64,000 bases of DNA from Isoetes taiwanensis (lineage: Eukaryota; Streptophyta; Lycopodiopsida; Isoetales; Isoetaceae). Both the position numbers and the translations under genes were made by a program. The first letter of the stretch is position 1; every line of letters begins with the position of its first letter. The notes beneath the pieces are model-generated. The model was not told the origin of the DNA. It saw only the letters and a list, made by a program, of their open reading frames with translations, and ran no database searches. Below, piece after piece: positions 1 through 11,192 of the stretch. Location: positions 17,957,418 through 18,021,417 of the forward strand of contig JAJEKV010000010.1 in the NCBI GenBank assembly GCA_021234155.1, written 5' to 3'.

Positions 1-520
1 GATTGTAAGACACATAGCTAGGAAAGTGTAATAATCATGAGATGAGGTGGGATGCCACTGCAAATAGAGGGGAAGGGGTGCAAGAAACCCTAAGACAACT
101 GGACCGCATAAGGCAAAGAAGGCATGAAAATCGAACACAAACAAGATCAATGGCCACCACCAAAGCACATGAAATTAAATTGTAGAACCAACGTACCAAC
201 AAACTACAGAAAAAACCTAACGACAAGACGCTACAGAAGTAAGAACAAACATGCATAACTTATATCATTCATGCAGAACAGACTCAAGCGAACTTTCATG
301 AAGACAATGCCAACCCCATAATAAGAAAGACCAAAAACTATGCACCGTAGAATGCATAAAAAGAGAGGACATCAAGACCGGACATAGTCAACAAGCTAAC
401 AAAGAGCACATGGAACTAAAATTCAAGAATCAACGTACCAGCAGTGAACCACAGTGAATACTATAATGACAAAACACTACAACAAACAAGGACTAAAACC
501 TAAACTATATACGCTACATG
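1..520. repeat. Partial copy of dispersed repeat F
   Basis: This stretch is almost identical to 12131-12650, with only a few single-base differences. The copy enters from outside the window and stops abruptly at 520, where a CACTAC sequence begins; the other copy continues differently there. The + strand is purine-rich and has no credible coding sequence. The sharp loss of identity marks an insertion or rearrangement breakpoint. Confidence 0.85.
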
Positions 521-1770
521 CACTACACGGTTTTTCCCATGGTTATGACCATAAAACCATTTTACAAAACCGATACATGTAAGTGGGTTGATTTCATTAA
601 AAACCATGTATGGCTAAAGTACGTGGTTTCCATACAGTGTTCACTAAGGTGGTTTTTTAACATGTTTAATAGGTAGAGTTTTATGTAGCACTTCATGTGT
701 GTGGTTTATAAATGTGGTATTTTGAGATTTTAAATATAGGTGGTTTGTAATGGTGTTCAATATAGTGGTTCTCCAACATGTTTAATATGTCCAGTTTAAT
801 ATAGCACTTCATGTGTGTGATTTGTAAATGTGGTTCTTAGAGTGTTAACCTAGCATGGGTAAATATTGTGGTAAGTTTGAATGTTTTCAATGCATAAGTC
901 ACCACATGTTTAGTTCATTGAAAAATAAATGGTTAAATAGTAGGATGCAATGGTTTCTTAACATCGTTTTTTAACATAGTTAAGGCTGTAAACCACTAGT
1001 GTTTTGTTGTTCAAAGCATTTCAAGTTAGCTATTGATTAATATCTCATTATATAATAGCCTTAAATGTAGTGGTTTTTATTCCTAATCACAAATGTTGTT
1101 GTTCAAAGCATTTCAAGTTAGTTTATTAACACCTCATTATATTACTCATTATATTATATAATGGCTTTACATAAGTGGTTTATTTGATGAATAATTTAAC
1201 ACTTTCCAATTCAGCATCTAACATGGCATGCATATTGCAATTCACATACATCAAAGCAATTAACATACATCAAATTTTGCAGTTTGAGGCCGAGGAATTG
1301 AACCTCGGATCAGCCATAGTATACACCAGGATATAGCAACACATAGCAACACGACACAATATGAACACTTGATGGAGGAGTCTACCCATGCCTTTACATC
1401 AAAAAAGAAATACAAAACATTGCTATTATTAACTTTGGAAAGCAAGAAAACAGCATGTCACATTTAAAAATTGAAAACCAGATAAATTTAGAGCAGCAAT
1501 TGAACTGTAGAAAAGTGGCAACAAGTTATTCAAATGCCCAATATAATATCCAGAATAGCACAAATCTAGTTAAAACAAAAACAACACAACTAGAACATGA
1601 GTAAAAAAGTAATGAAGATTGAGCCAAAACTCTGGCTATAACCCATCTGGGAAGCCTATAACTGATTTTTGCAAAGATCTCTAATTCAATATATGCAATG
1701 GAAGTTCAGATGAGTAAGGACTGCATCTCTCAAAATCTCTATGCAGCAGATGAGGTCGATTAGTGAGCAT
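521..1770. repeat. Left subterminal GTGGTTT array
   Basis: About 25 imperfect occurrences of a GTGGTTT-type motif are spread over 530-1200 in AT-rich sequence. A longer phrase built on TTCAAAGCATTTCAAGTTAG occurs twice, near 1010 and 1100. No gene is visible. From 1200 to the Helitron start at 1771 I see only AT-rich unique-looking DNA. Confidence 0.5.
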
Positions 1771-1899
1771 TCTATATATAGTAATAAAAGCAAAATGTAG
1801 TTTGTGCAGGGCATCTCGGCAGTCAATTTCTTTTCCCACAACTTTCATTTTGGACCGTCAGATCATGACTATTCTTATTGCAACCTCTATGTCGACCCC

Positions 1900-2920
1900 T
1901 TTAGGCGTTGCGGTTATTGAGGAGTCTGGTAGATTTCTAGGATGCACCATTCCGGCTGGGTGATTCTTGCTCACGGCTTTTCCAGAGCATCAATTTTCCT
2001 GCCCTCAAATCGCCTCCTTTGGGATCTTTTTTCCTTGCTCTTGCATCATTTTCGCTTCCATAGCCTCATTCCTTTTCTAGGCAAGGGTAATCAGAGTACT
2101 TCTCTAGGTCCGTCTGAAATCGTTTGCCAAATACGTTTCTCATTTCCGGTAGCATGCTATACAAGGTTTTGGATTTCTTGCAATGGAGCTTTGGGAGCGG
2201 CCATGACTGAAGATAAGAGCCATTTTCTGTCCACGGTTCTTGCTTCTTTTGGGCATGGCATATGTGGTTTCGACAGCAGCACCTTTTATGGTAACAAAGT
2301 CGGATTTGGCTCGCCCTTGCCAGCTACATTCTTCTGCCAGTCTCGGGATTGTGGCTGTGGATCAGAGCGCCTTCAACACGCTCTTCTGCAAGTTTAGGTT
2401 TTTGTTATATCTTTGGATTTTTCAAGCATCAAAAGAACGGGTTCGCTTGCCCAAAGAAGAGTTTCAGGTATTCTGTGGCTTGATTTACGGTTTCCAAGTT
2501 TGCTCACCTCCATAAGGTATATCTTTTATCTGCAAAAATTGAACCCATCCGCTTGGCATATCATGTTTGAATCTGAGTAATCCATCTGTTATTCAACATT
2601 TGATCTTTGGCAAAGCAATGCTTTGATTTATTGTCATGTGTTACTGCTTTTTCCAGAACTTTTCTAAAGCTCTATTTTATGACGTTCTTTTTATTGATTT
2701 GCAGTAGAGCTTCTGCCGTTCCTGCATCCTCTCACAATTTCTTGGATCGAGTTAAAAACTTTTAAATCATATTCCCTACCCAGCAAGCAAATCCGCCTGG
2801 AAATCTTCTAATCTTTTGGAAACTTGGACAAATCCGGTGTTACATTGTAAGCACTGAAACCTTTTCAAGTTCTAAATTTTTGTAAGCACTCATTCCAGCA
2901 ACATGACATATATTGTTTAG
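1900..2920 (+). other. Unidentified exon-like segment in Helitron 1
   Basis: Two overlapping + frames are open here (1942-2397 and 2240-2515), at higher GC than the surroundings. I do not recognise either product. A short phrase around TGGAGCTTTGG-AGC-GCCATG at 2181 recurs at 2929, suggesting a small internal duplication. Because it lies in a Helitron that carries a recognisable gene fragment, it may be captured genic DNA, but no domain supports a function. Confidence 0.25.
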
Positions 2921-3049
2921 GTTTATTGAGTGGAGCTTTGGAGCAGCCATGCCTGAAAGCATTGACATCTTCTGTTCAGACTCAGAAAGCAGGTGAGAAG
3001 ATCCGAATTGGAAAGGAACCACTTTTTTAGCCTGCGATTTTCTTGTGGT

Positions 3050-3300
3050 TTGTAGCTCATGCCTTCACGTTTTGGTCGAACATTGCGGAAAAAGCAATGG
3101 ATGCTATTTACAGCTTCGGAGATCTCCACCATCGATGGCATTGCCATAGCTTCTCTGTTGCACTCTTTTATTCTCATATATTGGTTGCCCTTCTGCATTG
3201 TTGGCAAATCACAGAAATGGACAGTCTCTCTATATGCTTGGGAACTCGATTTGCGAAAGTCCAATGCCTCTGTCGTGCAGATAATAAGTCAGCCAGGTAC
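3050..3300 (+). pseudogene. Possible HMG-CoA reductase N-terminal fragment
   Basis: The frame starting at 3059 contains a charged RTLRKK-type stretch, then TASEIS and a hydrophobic run with IASLLHSF. Plant HMG-CoA reductase has a similar order before its second membrane segment: a WREKIR-like stretch, a SEI motif, then IASFIYLLGFF. The match is short and degenerate. It lies about 1.2 kb upstream of unmistakable C-terminal HMGR exons on the same strand, which supports a common origin. It has no intact upstream coding sequence and cannot make a functional membrane anchor alone. Confidence 0.35.
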
Positions 3301-4477
3301 TTCATAAAATTGCATCTTTTGTTGCAAAAGGGTTCTTCTTCAGTGGTCTTGCCATTTTTATTATCCAAAATGATTGTATTTGTATGTTGCAAGAGCCTAC
3401 CTGTTGAAGCATGAAAGGGCTGATTATTTAGAAAGTAATGAATTAGGGAACAAACCTGCATCTCGAAATTGTCCTTTTTGTTGTTATTTGTAACATGCTT
3501 GAGCAAACAGATAGTCCTTCAGCAATGTAAAGCAGACAGGATGAGATTCTAATTTTTTTTCTTAAATTCTTATTGCAGACTACCAGATAGACTTCAGGAA
3601 TATAATGGATGGAGATGAAGATTTGAAGGTTGAGGCTGCTGCCAAGGTACAAAGATTCATATAGTGGGCATTGTAATGCATAGGATCTCATTCCAGAGGC
3701 AAAAGAAAGATATGAGATATATTCAAAGTTATCTGAAGCTCAGCAATAGAGTCAGAACTACAGTTAATAGCATTCAAAAGGTTCCTTGACCTCGCAGGTG
3801 ATAAGCTAACAGGAAAAGCTTATGCAGAGGCCTTTATTCCCAACTCCCTGCGTTAAGAAGCATGCCAAAGAAGAAGCAGTGGAGAGAAGGAAAGGAACAA
3901 ATGCATGCACTCATGTGCATATGCTTGTTACCTGCATGTTGGAATGACATCCTCCTGCCCTACCTTTCATTTTCCAATGATGGTAGTCGCCGGAAACCAG
4001 GCTGGCAAGGGCGCCAAGGGCTTGCTCATGGGCAAGCCTTCCGCCCACCCGATTTGATGCAAGGGGATAAAGGCAAATTTTCTGCATACGGGTTAGCCTA
4101 GAATCTGTGTAAGAACTCTGGCCAAAGATTCATGAGTTAATTTAATGTATTTTATGGATGTTCCTTGTAGCTTACGTCTGCATCTTACTAAATACCAGGT
4201 TGCTGCTTCAAGCATTTTTGGCCAAGCATCGCATCTTCCTTTTCCAATGTGCTTTTGCTGCAGCGCAGGCGAACAAGTAAGTTCCAAGTATTTCTTTCTT
4301 TTTGTGGTCTTGTTTGAATTTTGCTGCCACGTTCATTCTGTACTTTTTCTTTGTAGATTCTCCTAAGGGTTTTCTCTCTTCCTTTTATTTTCTTAAGGAA
4401 ATGAATGCTTGCTGTTTACTCCAGAAACCACGACGGCATCAATAAATCCTTAATGCTGATCTTGTAACTATTCATAG
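3301..4477 (+). other. Non-coding or captured intronic DNA in Helitron 1
   Basis: No protein family is recognisable. Short exon-like pieces bordered by AG and GT occur (for example 3580-3645 and 4200-4280), which would fit captured intron-exon DNA. Their frames are short and do not match HMGR in any way I can see. Confidence 0.3.
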
Positions 4478-4961
4478 GAAATGGTTAGCATTGTGCATCA
4501 CTGTTATGGAGGCAATAAATGGTGGGCGTGACTTGCATATCTCTGTTACTATGCCATCAATCAAGGTAATGTTAGGTTGCAGTCAATATAAGAATTTGCA
4601 TGATTATTGTATGTTAATGTGAAGAAGATAGTGTACAACTTTACGCGCTAACATTATGCATGAAATGTTTACAGGTTGGCACAGTTGGTGGTGGCACACA
4701 ACTTGCTTCTCAAGCAGCTTGTTTGGATTTGCTTGGAGTGAAGGGGTCTAATAATGAGATGCCTGGCAGGAATGCACAAACTTTGGCAAAGGTGGTGGCT
4801 GGTGGAGTTCTTGCTGAAGAACTTTCTCTTATGTCTGCTCTTGCTGCATGCCAGCTTGTGAAAAGCCAATGAGGTATAATCGCCCAAGTAGAAATATTGC
4901 TGCAGAAGGTACCAACAATCCCAACGGCAAGGCTACAGGCAGAGTCTGCTTTTCCTCTTGA
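4478..4961 (+). pseudogene. HMGR: HMG-CoA reductase C-terminal exons (captured, frameshifted)
   Basis: Two exons of 3-hydroxy-3-methylglutaryl-CoA reductase, the mevalonate-pathway enzyme of the ER membrane. Exon 4478-4565 encodes [20 protein letters not shown] and ends at a GT donor. After a ~109 bp intron, exon 4675 onward begins [13 protein letters not shown], which includes the conserved GTVGGGT NADPH-binding motif, and continues to [13 protein letters not shown]. In plant HMGR the next residues are H-M-K-Y-N-R. Here one base is missing, giving a stop at 4870-4872, while M-R-Y-N-R follows in another frame up to a stop near 4960. Most of the catalytic domain, including the HMG-CoA-binding motifs and DAMGMN, is absent. 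It is a captured fragment inside Helitron 1, not a working gene. Confidence 0.88.
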
Positions 4962-5805
4962 TGTAAATACTGCAAAGGCAGCCATTGGGTTTCTCCCTTC
5001 GGTTTTTGGCAATTGAGATTTTTAAGGAGGCTCTTGTGAAGACATTATGTTCATACTAATAATAAATTGTCAACTTTTACCGGATACAAAAAATCAAGTT
5101 GGCTATGCAGTCTGCCTTTGATTGATACCTAGACTCTCCAGTTTCTCCTTGCACCACGCTATCCCCAGGTACACATACATCAATCTTATTACAGCGAGAT
5201 AAAAGCAATTGGAATTGCAAGAATTTTGTACGGTCATTGCCTTCACCATCTTGGTCAGACTGGGGCTCTCCTTCTGGAAAGCTAGAAGACATCTAGGAAC
5301 ACATCTGCTCCATGCTACAAGCTAGGGGATATATATGTGGTGACCTTAGTTCTGTGCATGTATCAGAGATGTGAAATTTTAAAAGATGTTCTCAAAATGT
5401 TCCATCAGTAATTGCCATAGAAATGTGATTTCTTAAAATAGTATAACTGCGGCGTGTGTTCATTCTGGATTTCAAATCATTGCATTGTGTTGGAATATCC
5501 AGATTGATATTGCTTGTGTTAATATATAGTATAAATCTGGGTATTCATTCCACAATCACAACAAGATCTTTACTAGGCTTGGACATTTTATTATTCTTTG
5601 TTTCATTAGTAGGTGATTGCAGATGTCTCAATTCAATTCAAACTTAAAAAAAATTACTGAGATTAACTCAGGTTGAGGAATATCTATAGTTTAAATAAGT
5701 AGACAAAAGAATGTTACGCATTTGCATTTTTCTTGCAGACCAATGGCAAATACACTATAGTGTAGACAGACATAAAATATAGACAAACAATTGATGCTTA
5801 TGCAA

Positions 5806-5903
5806 ACATGTATATAATATTTGTGAACCAAACAATAATAAGGGAGCAAACATGTATACAATATTACATGTATACAATATTTGTGAACCAAACAATAATA
5901 AGG
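5806..5903 (+). repeat. 60-bp period direct repeat
   Basis: A 38-base unit starting ACATGTATA and ending CAATAATAAGG occurs at 5806-5843 and again at 5866-5903 with one base changed. It lies in the non-coding 3' half of Helitron 1. Confidence 0.85.
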
Positions 5904-6180
5904 TGATGTTACATGCAAACATGTATGATACAAGAGAACGTTCGCAGATACAAGAGAATATTCCACACGTTCGTGGATCAATTCAACTGGAATGTCAAGT
6001 CTTTTAAGGTATATCTTCTTCGAAGCATTGGTTATCTTGCATGGTTCCATCGAGCTTGGCAAAAAAGCCATTTATAGACCCTCCCTATTGAATTTCCTGG
6101 ACATATCAACATGGGAGATATTTGTAGACAAATAGCAAACGCGTCAACAAATCCTTCCCGGAACTAAGGAACGGCCATAT

Positions 6181-6270
6181 ATGTCCAACTACATGCTATA
6201 AACCATGAAATTTAATCCCAATGAAATGTCCAACTACATGCTATAAACCATGAAATTTAATCCCAACGAA
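6181..6270 (+). repeat. 45-bp tandem duplication next to the Helitron 3' end
   Basis: Two copies of a 45-base unit (6181-6225 and 6226-6270) beginning ATGTCCAACTACATGC, differing at two or three bases. The second copy ends immediately before the terminal hairpin of Helitron 1. Confidence 0.9.
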
Positions 6271-6271
6271 A

Positions 6272-6300
6272 AGCCCAGCAACGCTGGGCACTTTTTCTAG
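6272..6300 (+). other. Helitron 1 3' hairpin and CTAG end
   Basis: The stem GCCCAGC / GCTGGGC encloses a tiny AAC loop and is followed by ACTTTTT and CTAG. Helitron transposition uses such a 3' hairpin a few bases before CTRR as its termination signal. The next base is T, as expected for insertion between A and T. Confidence 0.8.
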
Positions 6301-8775
6301 TTATATCATAACCCTGTTGTGATTTTTCATTAACAGAGAAAACTGAGGCTACCTCTGTGTACTTTGGCCTTCTGGGCTACTGATACTTCTTTTTTCAAGG
6401 ACAATCCTTTCTTATTTAGCAAGTTCAGGAACAAATAACCCTGCATTTCTATTCATAACATTTCATGAGCGGCAGAGGAGTTCTTGCATCTCTAAAGAGG
6501 CAATGATACCCTTCTGTATGATGTAGGCAAGGCAGTTAGCTTCATGGGAAAATGCTAGGATAATTCCAACTTCAAGGGTCGCCTTGTAAGTGATCTGGCA
6601 TCAGCAATCAAATCCCTAGATGCATCTGGGATCCTACAGTATTATACTAGTTACATGCTCGAAGGCAAAGAATGTGGCTGAATCTAAATACTACGGTAAA
6701 CCGGATAAGAAATAAATCAACAAAGATTTCAATTTTCCATGCAATGACCAGATTATACGAACCCCTCATGATAACAGATTCTCTCGCTTTTTATACTAGC
6801 AAGACATAAGAAAATGGGATCTAGAACAAGAGAGCTAGTTCAAATGAGAGGCAAATCAAAGAAAAGAATCAAATGCAAATCACATGCCCCGAAGCAAGCA
6901 CTTAAGGGAACAAGGCCAAGTACAACAAGGCGTAATGGACTCATTACAGATTGCAAAGGCACATGCCGAAAAACAACACGGCCAGCCAAGTATAATAGAG
7001 TTAGCTAGGCCGATTCTACACCATACCCTCTCCGTGATAAAGAAGAACCACACAAAATACAAGCATGAAGAAAAGCAAATAAATGCACAGAAATAATAGG
7101 ACTACAGGCTCAAACTAGCCAGCGTTGCGAAATTACCCTTGAAGCTCCAAATTTGCTATCTAAGGAAGAAAAACCCTCTCACCGGAGCAGATTGGCTCTG
7201 AGATTTCGTGGATTTTCTTCGAGGACGCAACAAAACTTCGAGAGAACTCGCCATGCAAGATTGGCTACTGAGAGAGGAGCAAAGGCGCAGCCTCCATCGA
7301 ATTCGAATGCGCTTCTTTGGTTCTCATAAACAAAACAACTCCGCCGGTGCCGCTCGCTCTAGATGGCTAAACCTAAACCTAAACCTAAACATAAATGGGA
7401 AGAATTGGATGATTGTCCACAAATAAGATAACGTTAGTTGTTTTTTTACCTTCATAATTCGCATGATGATATACTTATGCATGAGCATCTTTTTGAAAGG
7501 CACCATCGTTAGCACACTTTGCATGCAAGGCTTTTTGCTTGCCAATGCCAAATGTCAAACATGCACTTAAAGAAAAATGTATGCCAAAGTTCAATTTTAA
7601 TGGTATGCATTGGCCTAAGAGGAGATGCAAAATGTCTCAACATGTTCACGTCATGGATTTACCCCAAAGTTCATAAGTATCTAGTTCCAGTCGGCTACAA
7701 ATGTGGATATTTCAATGCTCAACTGTATATTCCTATATCATATTGGATAATCACCTAATGCTGTCAATAGTTAAAAAAAAAAAGAAAAAAAAAGAAAGAA
7801 AGCAGACAAAATTTTGCCAAATTTTGATGCCAAGAAAAATCTTACCAGCATTATCGATGACCAAAAAAATGTCCACACCGATCTTCAAAACTTTTTTAGA
7901 CAAGTTAGCAAATGTGCACAAAACGTTTTTAGACAAGTTAGCAAATGTGCACTAGGCTATGCCAGGCATTAGTAATTGTTTGTTGTTTGTAATATTTGAG
8001 ATGGCATTACTAGTTTGCATTATGGGCATTAATAATTGCTTGTGATGTTCGAGATGGCATTACTAGTTTGTGTTCACTCAGAATATTGCGATGTTATTTT
8101 GGTGCTTCACTTGCTTAGATCTATATCTCATATGCTTATGAAAGACAATTTTTGCTCTGGACTTTTGAAATTGGAGGCTCTTTTGTATATGTGTGATCAT
8201 TTTCATTTGGAGTTGGATCACTCGATGGCGGTGGATTGGAGGATTGGCATTGAAATGTTTTTTGTTTGCATGAGGAATAACATTTATATTTGCACTTGAC
8301 CTAATGTGTTGTGGCATTTTCTATATGTATGTTGCTCTAAGGTGAGACAATAACATCCTTCATTGGTATCAGACGTAGAAGCATTTCTACTCGTTTTGGG
8401 GCAACTTTGTTGAGTTCAGTTGAAGTCTTCAAGGGAGCTTGAGGCTTTTAGATATTGAAGAAAAGGATTATGAAGATTCTGCAATTTATATGAATCCATC
8501 TATCAAGGCTGTCTCCCATTCTACATACACGGATATGTAATATGAGATAAATGTTGCTCATGGAGGCTTACTAAAGGCAGTATTTCATTAGCCTTGCTAG
8601 AAAAATATTGGCTTCAAATTTCCAAGAGATTTCTACTAAGGATAAACCATGATGGAGCATCACCATAAATATTGGGCATTGCAGCCAAGGAATGGACATG
8701 TGTAGAGAGACTCCAAATACATTTCATGGCATAGATAATCACAAGGAATGCATCAGTCCACATCCTATTAGAAAA
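6301..8775. other. Intergenic, no gene seen
   Basis: No supported coding sequence. There is a short CCTAAA run at about 7366-7390 (four units), a poly-A-rich patch near 7772-7800, and an imperfect ~60 bp duplication around 7965-8070 (GGCATTARTAATTG ... GAGATGGCATTACTAG). All open frames are short and without recognisable domains. Confidence 0.6.
7887..7952 (+). repeat. 33-bp tandem duplication
   Basis: The unit AAAAC-TTTTTTAGACAAGTT and so on to GTGCAC occurs twice in direct succession (7887-7919, 7920-7952) with one base different. Confidence 0.9.
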
Positions 8776-9075
8776 GGGGGTATTCGACTTTGTGCAAAGA
8801 AGGGGGGTATTCGACTTGTGGTATGAGCAAGGGGGTATTCGACTTGCAAAATAGTGGCCTTAGTTTAGACGAGCCTAATACCCCATGGGTATTCCACAAG
8901 TCTAATACCCCCTTTTTTGGGACTTTTTCGGATAGGGGTTCCGGCCAAGGAGGAATGGGTGGTATTTGACCTGCCTAATATCAACCCAAAATTGGGGGTA
9001 TTCGACTTGTGGAATAAGTGTGCATGTTGAAACCACGAGTCTAATACCCCTTATTCCACGAGTCAAATACCCCCT
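8776..9075. repeat. Cluster of GGGGGTATTCGACTTG motifs in both orientations
   Basis: About four forward copies of GGGGGTATTCGACTT occur (near 8777, 8805, 8831 and 8996). Three inverted copies read AAGTCTAATACCCC or close variants (near 8897, 9036 and 9060). The mix of direct and inverted copies within 300 bp could form several alternative stems. No coding sequence overlaps it. It may be a transposon subterminal region or a protein-binding array. Confidence 0.7.
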
Positions 9076-10870
9076 GGAATCGAGGTCCAAATGGGGTGCC
9101 AATAAATGCACCGCTTCAAGTATAGTTGGAATATGCACATCATTTCCGCCTCTACATTTCAACCTCTAAATGTACATTCGTATGAAACAAAATGTTGAAT
9201 ATGAGATCTTTTTGTTTGAAGAGATTATTCATTCATAAGATCTTTGAAGATACTACTTAGATATCACAACAAAAGGAACAATGTCAAGAATCCTCCTTAT
9301 ATCTCTCTTCCTGGTTGCATCTCCTAGAATAGAATAGAATAGAATAGTCCTAGAGTCCTATCCCAGTGCCAATTTCGCATGTAAATAGATTTCCATCTAA
9401 ACATTCTATAGCAAAACTAAACTCCAAGGGTTTGAACCTTGTAAAAGCTCTAGATCATGCGCAAACTTAGAGAATATGTCCATATAGGTCTCACTTTATA
9501 AAACAAACCTCAAACTATATAATATTTTGTCAAGTAAAGTAAGGGGTGTATCCGTTGGCAACATCCTGCTGATCAGCTTTGAATAAACAAAACAAAGATC
9601 TGTTTTGGCAAAAGGAAGCACCAACAAATGGAGTTTAAGAAATTAAATGAGGCAAGAAGTCTTCATCGTTTAACTTCATTAGTGCATCTAAATTTGCTCT
9701 TTCCTGAGGCAAATTTCCATATGGGCTTGATAAAAAATGTGAATTGATGCATCTAAGCATAGTCAACCAATATCTGGCACATGATAGAGCCATGCCAATG
9801 TTTGCACTTTTATGCGTACTCAGTTTTAGAAAAATACTATACTATTGTAATAGAACAAAATTGAATAACTAGACGTTGCCACATGTGACATCTATGAATG
9901 TTTTGTTTGACTCTAATGGTGCATGGGGGTGTTCATAACCACACCACCCCTAGGGTACCGACTCCTCCCAATTATATACATGATTAAAATTATTTTAAAT
10001 TGCCTAGAAAGGGAATTTCATATCTCATTATCGGGATTTTCCCTCTCCTAAGTTTATCAACAACTTTACTTTAACCACCACATTGTCATGAAAGATAGGA
10101 GGGGGAACCACATGAAATGAAGAAGAGTTGAAAACCACTATTGCATGCTGGTTTTCAAAACAAATTACAAAAAACTAAAGAATGACAAATTAAAAAAGAT
10201 GCCTTTGTATTTGGGCATTTACTCATTTGCTTGATATTTAAATAAATTCTGAACCGTATCTATAGTGGTTTGATAGCAGTTAATTACGACAATTGGTTTT
10301 TGGGTTCCTTATGAGTAACCACTATGGATAACCACATCTTTTCTGGTAATATCTATGAGTCATTACCATGATAATTAACTCAGTATTAAAAACCATGCCA
10401 CAAAACCACAATTAGTCTATAAAATACATTGTGATAATAAAAAACTAGCATGAATAACCACCATGGCAAATAAATTGGTATAAAACACCACACCATAAAT
10501 TATTTAAACTTCTCTAAGCAATATAACAATAGAAACCAACATAAATAACCATTGCCATACTTATAGTGGTGTTGAAAAACCATGCTACAAACCAATGTCG
10601 ATTTAATAAACCATGCTATCTTAGAAACCAACATGAATGACCAACATTAATGCTAGAAAACCATGTAGTAAACTAATATCGGTTTTAATAAACCACACTA
10701 TAAGAAAAAATCAACATGAATAACCACGTACTAGCTATGAAAACCACTATGCTATGTGGTTTTTATTAAGAATGAAAAATTTAGCATTAAAAACCACATC
10801 TATAGTGGTTTTTCAGTGGTTTATGGTAGTGGTTAAATTTTTGGGTGCCCGTACGTAAGCTAATTTTTGG
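9076..10870. repeat. Non-coding, with right subterminal AACCAC array
   Basis: From 9076 to about 10050 I see nothing beyond AT-rich sequence and a TAGAA tandem run near 9327-9345. From 10050 to 10831 there are many AACCAC / GTGGTTT motifs, mainly in the inverse orientation to those at 530-1200. Palindromic pairs occur, for example AAAAACCAC-ATCTATA-GTGGTTTTT. At 10837-10882 the phrase AATTTTTGGGT...GTACRTAAGCT is duplicated at the junction with gypsy 1. Confidence 0.5.
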
Positions 10871-10876
10871 GTACAT

Positions 10877-11192
10877 AAGCTAATTCTCCATGATACTCAC
10901 AACAGCCCTATAGCTAGACATGCAGGGTTCATGAAGACCTACTTTAAGATCCGCTCCAGTTATTTCTGGCCTTCCATGAAGAAGGACATTGTCAGGTACA
11001 TTAAGCAGTGTCAAGTGTGTCAACAAACCAAGGCTGAGCAACTAAGGATTCCAGGAGAGTTGCAACCTCTGGATGTGCCCAACGGTAAGTGGGAAGTGAT
11101 AACCATGGATTTCATTGTGGGCGTTCCACGTACTCTCCGTGGATATGATGCATTGATGGTCGTGGTCGACAAATTGTCAAAAATGGCTCATT
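10877..11192 (+). pseudogene. Gypsy 1 integrase, N-terminal part
   Basis: Codes for the zinc-binding and early catalytic part of a Ty3/gypsy integrase. The H-H-C-C domain is complete (LHDTH, RHAGF, CQVCQQTK), followed by MDFIVGVP with the first catalytic Asp and [11 protein letters not shown]. At 11193 the frame runs into the unrelated insertion. The matching downstream half of the same enzyme resumes at 31403. Nothing of gypsy 1 upstream of the LILHDTH region is present in the window: protease, RT and RNase H are missing, because the left flank at 10870 is a different element. Confidence 0.9.

Larger units (their letters stand above)
1771..6300 (+). mobile_element. Non-autonomous Helitron 1
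   Basis: The 5' end reads TCTATATATAGTAATAAAAG, a typical plant Helitron start. The 3' end has the hairpin GCCCAGCAACGCTGGGC, then a short T-rich stretch and CTAG followed by T. The 3' terminal ~30 bases are nearly identical to those at 22891-22921, and the 5' ends of the two elements also align, so they belong to one family. No Rep/helicase ORF is present. The interior contains captured HMG-CoA reductase sequence and other exon-like pieces with GT/AG borders. The base before the start is T rather than the usual A. Confidence 0.72.
521..10831. mobile_element. Candidate CACTA-like DNA element (ends only)
   Basis: The left edge begins CACTACACGG directly after repeat F and the right edge ends GGTAGTG at 10831, so both termini read CACTAC outward. 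Both ends carry dense subterminal motifs in opposite orientation: GTGGTTT on the left (about 530-1200) and AACCAC on the right (about 10050-10830), including palindromic pairs around ATCTATA. Inverted subterminal arrays are typical of CACTA (En/Spm) transposons. However, no transposase is visible, the terminal inverted match is only 6 bp, the 3-bp flanks differ, and the flanks come from different repeats. A rearranged composite is equally possible. Confidence 0.35.

Noticed and set aside
1284-1310. tRNA-like B-box on minus (GGTTCAATTCC within a CCGAGG / CCTCGG stem)
   Set aside because: Only the T-arm is present; I cannot find an A box, anticodon arm or acceptor stem, so neither a tRNA gene nor a SINE can be supported.
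1942-2515. Overlapping open frames as possible real gene
   Set aside because: No recognisable domain, no clear start context, and located in a gene-capturing Helitron; kept only as an unidentified segment.
7366-7390. CCTAAA repeats as interstitial telomere
   Set aside because: Only four units of a 6-mer, not the CCCTAAA plant telomere repeat, and no longer array.
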